The notes under the pieces were generated by a model. That model had not been told where the DNA came from. It saw nothing but the letters and a program-made list of their open reading frames with translations, and searched no databases. A DNA stretch of 5,017 nt. Origin: JBBAAW01 sp964574405. GTDB lineage: Bacteria; Patescibacteriota; WWE3; UBA101185; UBA10185. Shown in pieces: positions 4,892 through 5,017 of this stretch; position 1 is the stretch's first letter; each line of letters opens with the position of its first letter. The position numbers were made by a program, and so were the translations under genes. Where the stretch lies: NCBI GenBank assembly GCA_964574405.1, contig CAZNNN010000039.1, forward strand, positions 1 through 5,017, given 5' to 3'.

Positions 4892-5017
4892 TTATTCAGG
4901 CTTACTTCCTGTAAAAATACAATATCTAAATAGTCCCTTATCAGCCATTTTGTAATATTCGTATCCGGCAGTTGTATTGATGAAGAATTTTTGTAGTCCC
5001 AAAAGTTTTATAATTTT
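4892..5017 (-). CDS. C-terminal 41 residues of an unidentified protein (start beyond right edge)
   Basis: An open minus-strand frame enters from the right edge and ends at TAA (4894-4892). The piece begins KIIKLLGLQKFF and ends RYCIFTGSKPE, a pattern of charged and hydrophobic residues typical of real protein. A short amphipathic helix followed by a final strand of the YCIFTGSKP type resembles the last strand of class I SAM-dependent methyltransferases, but this is too short to assign. It converges on uvrB, leaving 19 nt between the two stop codons. I see no hairpin with a T-run in that gap, so the transcripts may overlap at their 3' ends. Confidence 0.6.
   Translation of the reverse strand, partial: KIIKLLGLQKFFINTTAGYEYYKMADKGLFRYCIFTGSKPE

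Noticed and set aside
4870..4914. TGA of uvrB read as a sense codon, extending the protein 13 residues to TAA
   Set aside because: UvrB already ends just after its UVR domain, and nothing else in the window suggests a recoded TGA.

Overview
The window is a gene-dense piece of bacterial chromosome, moderately AT-rich by eye, with standard stop codons and no RNA genes, CRISPR array or mobile element that I can see. It holds four complete genes and two genes cut by the window edges. The lineage cannot be fixed from the sequence. Very tight packing, several starts that look leaderless, a LexA of the Firmicutes type and a short-form phosphoglycerate mutase with an extra N-terminal region would fit a candidate-phylum bacterium (Patescibacteria/CPR-like), but this is a guess.

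Layout. On the minus strand, reading right to left from position 2597, are lexA (SOS repressor), dedA (membrane protein), a gpmA-like phosphoglycerate mutase and the N-terminal 188 residues of an alpha/beta hydrolase that runs off the left edge. The gaps are only 23, 8 and 34 nt, so they could form one transcription unit, although dedA and the hydrolase also appear to have their own promoters placed directly at the start codon. On the plus strand, uvrB (2764-4872) diverges from lexA. The last 41 codons of an unidentified minus-strand gene enter from the right edge and converge on uvrB with a 19-nt gap.

The most interesting part is the 160-bp lexA/uvrB divergent control region (2598-2757). It contains a strong lexA promoter (TTGACA, 16 bp, TATTAT), an overlapping TATAAT facing uvrB, an exact 14-bp inverted repeat with arms 42 bp apart, a perfect consensus DnaA box (TTATCCACA) and a second, extended -10 directly in front of the uvrB start. 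The repeat arms do not match the E. coli or B. subtilis LexA box, so they are candidates for an undescribed operator through which LexA would control itself and uvrB.

Three genes (uvrB, dedA, hydrolase) share one start architecture: an extended -10 (TGN followed by a TATAAT-like hexamer), exactly 6 nt, then the start codon. This is the signature expected of leaderless transcripts. UvrB also carries an insertion of about 29 residues after its DPLTG motif relative to E. coli UvrB as I recall it.
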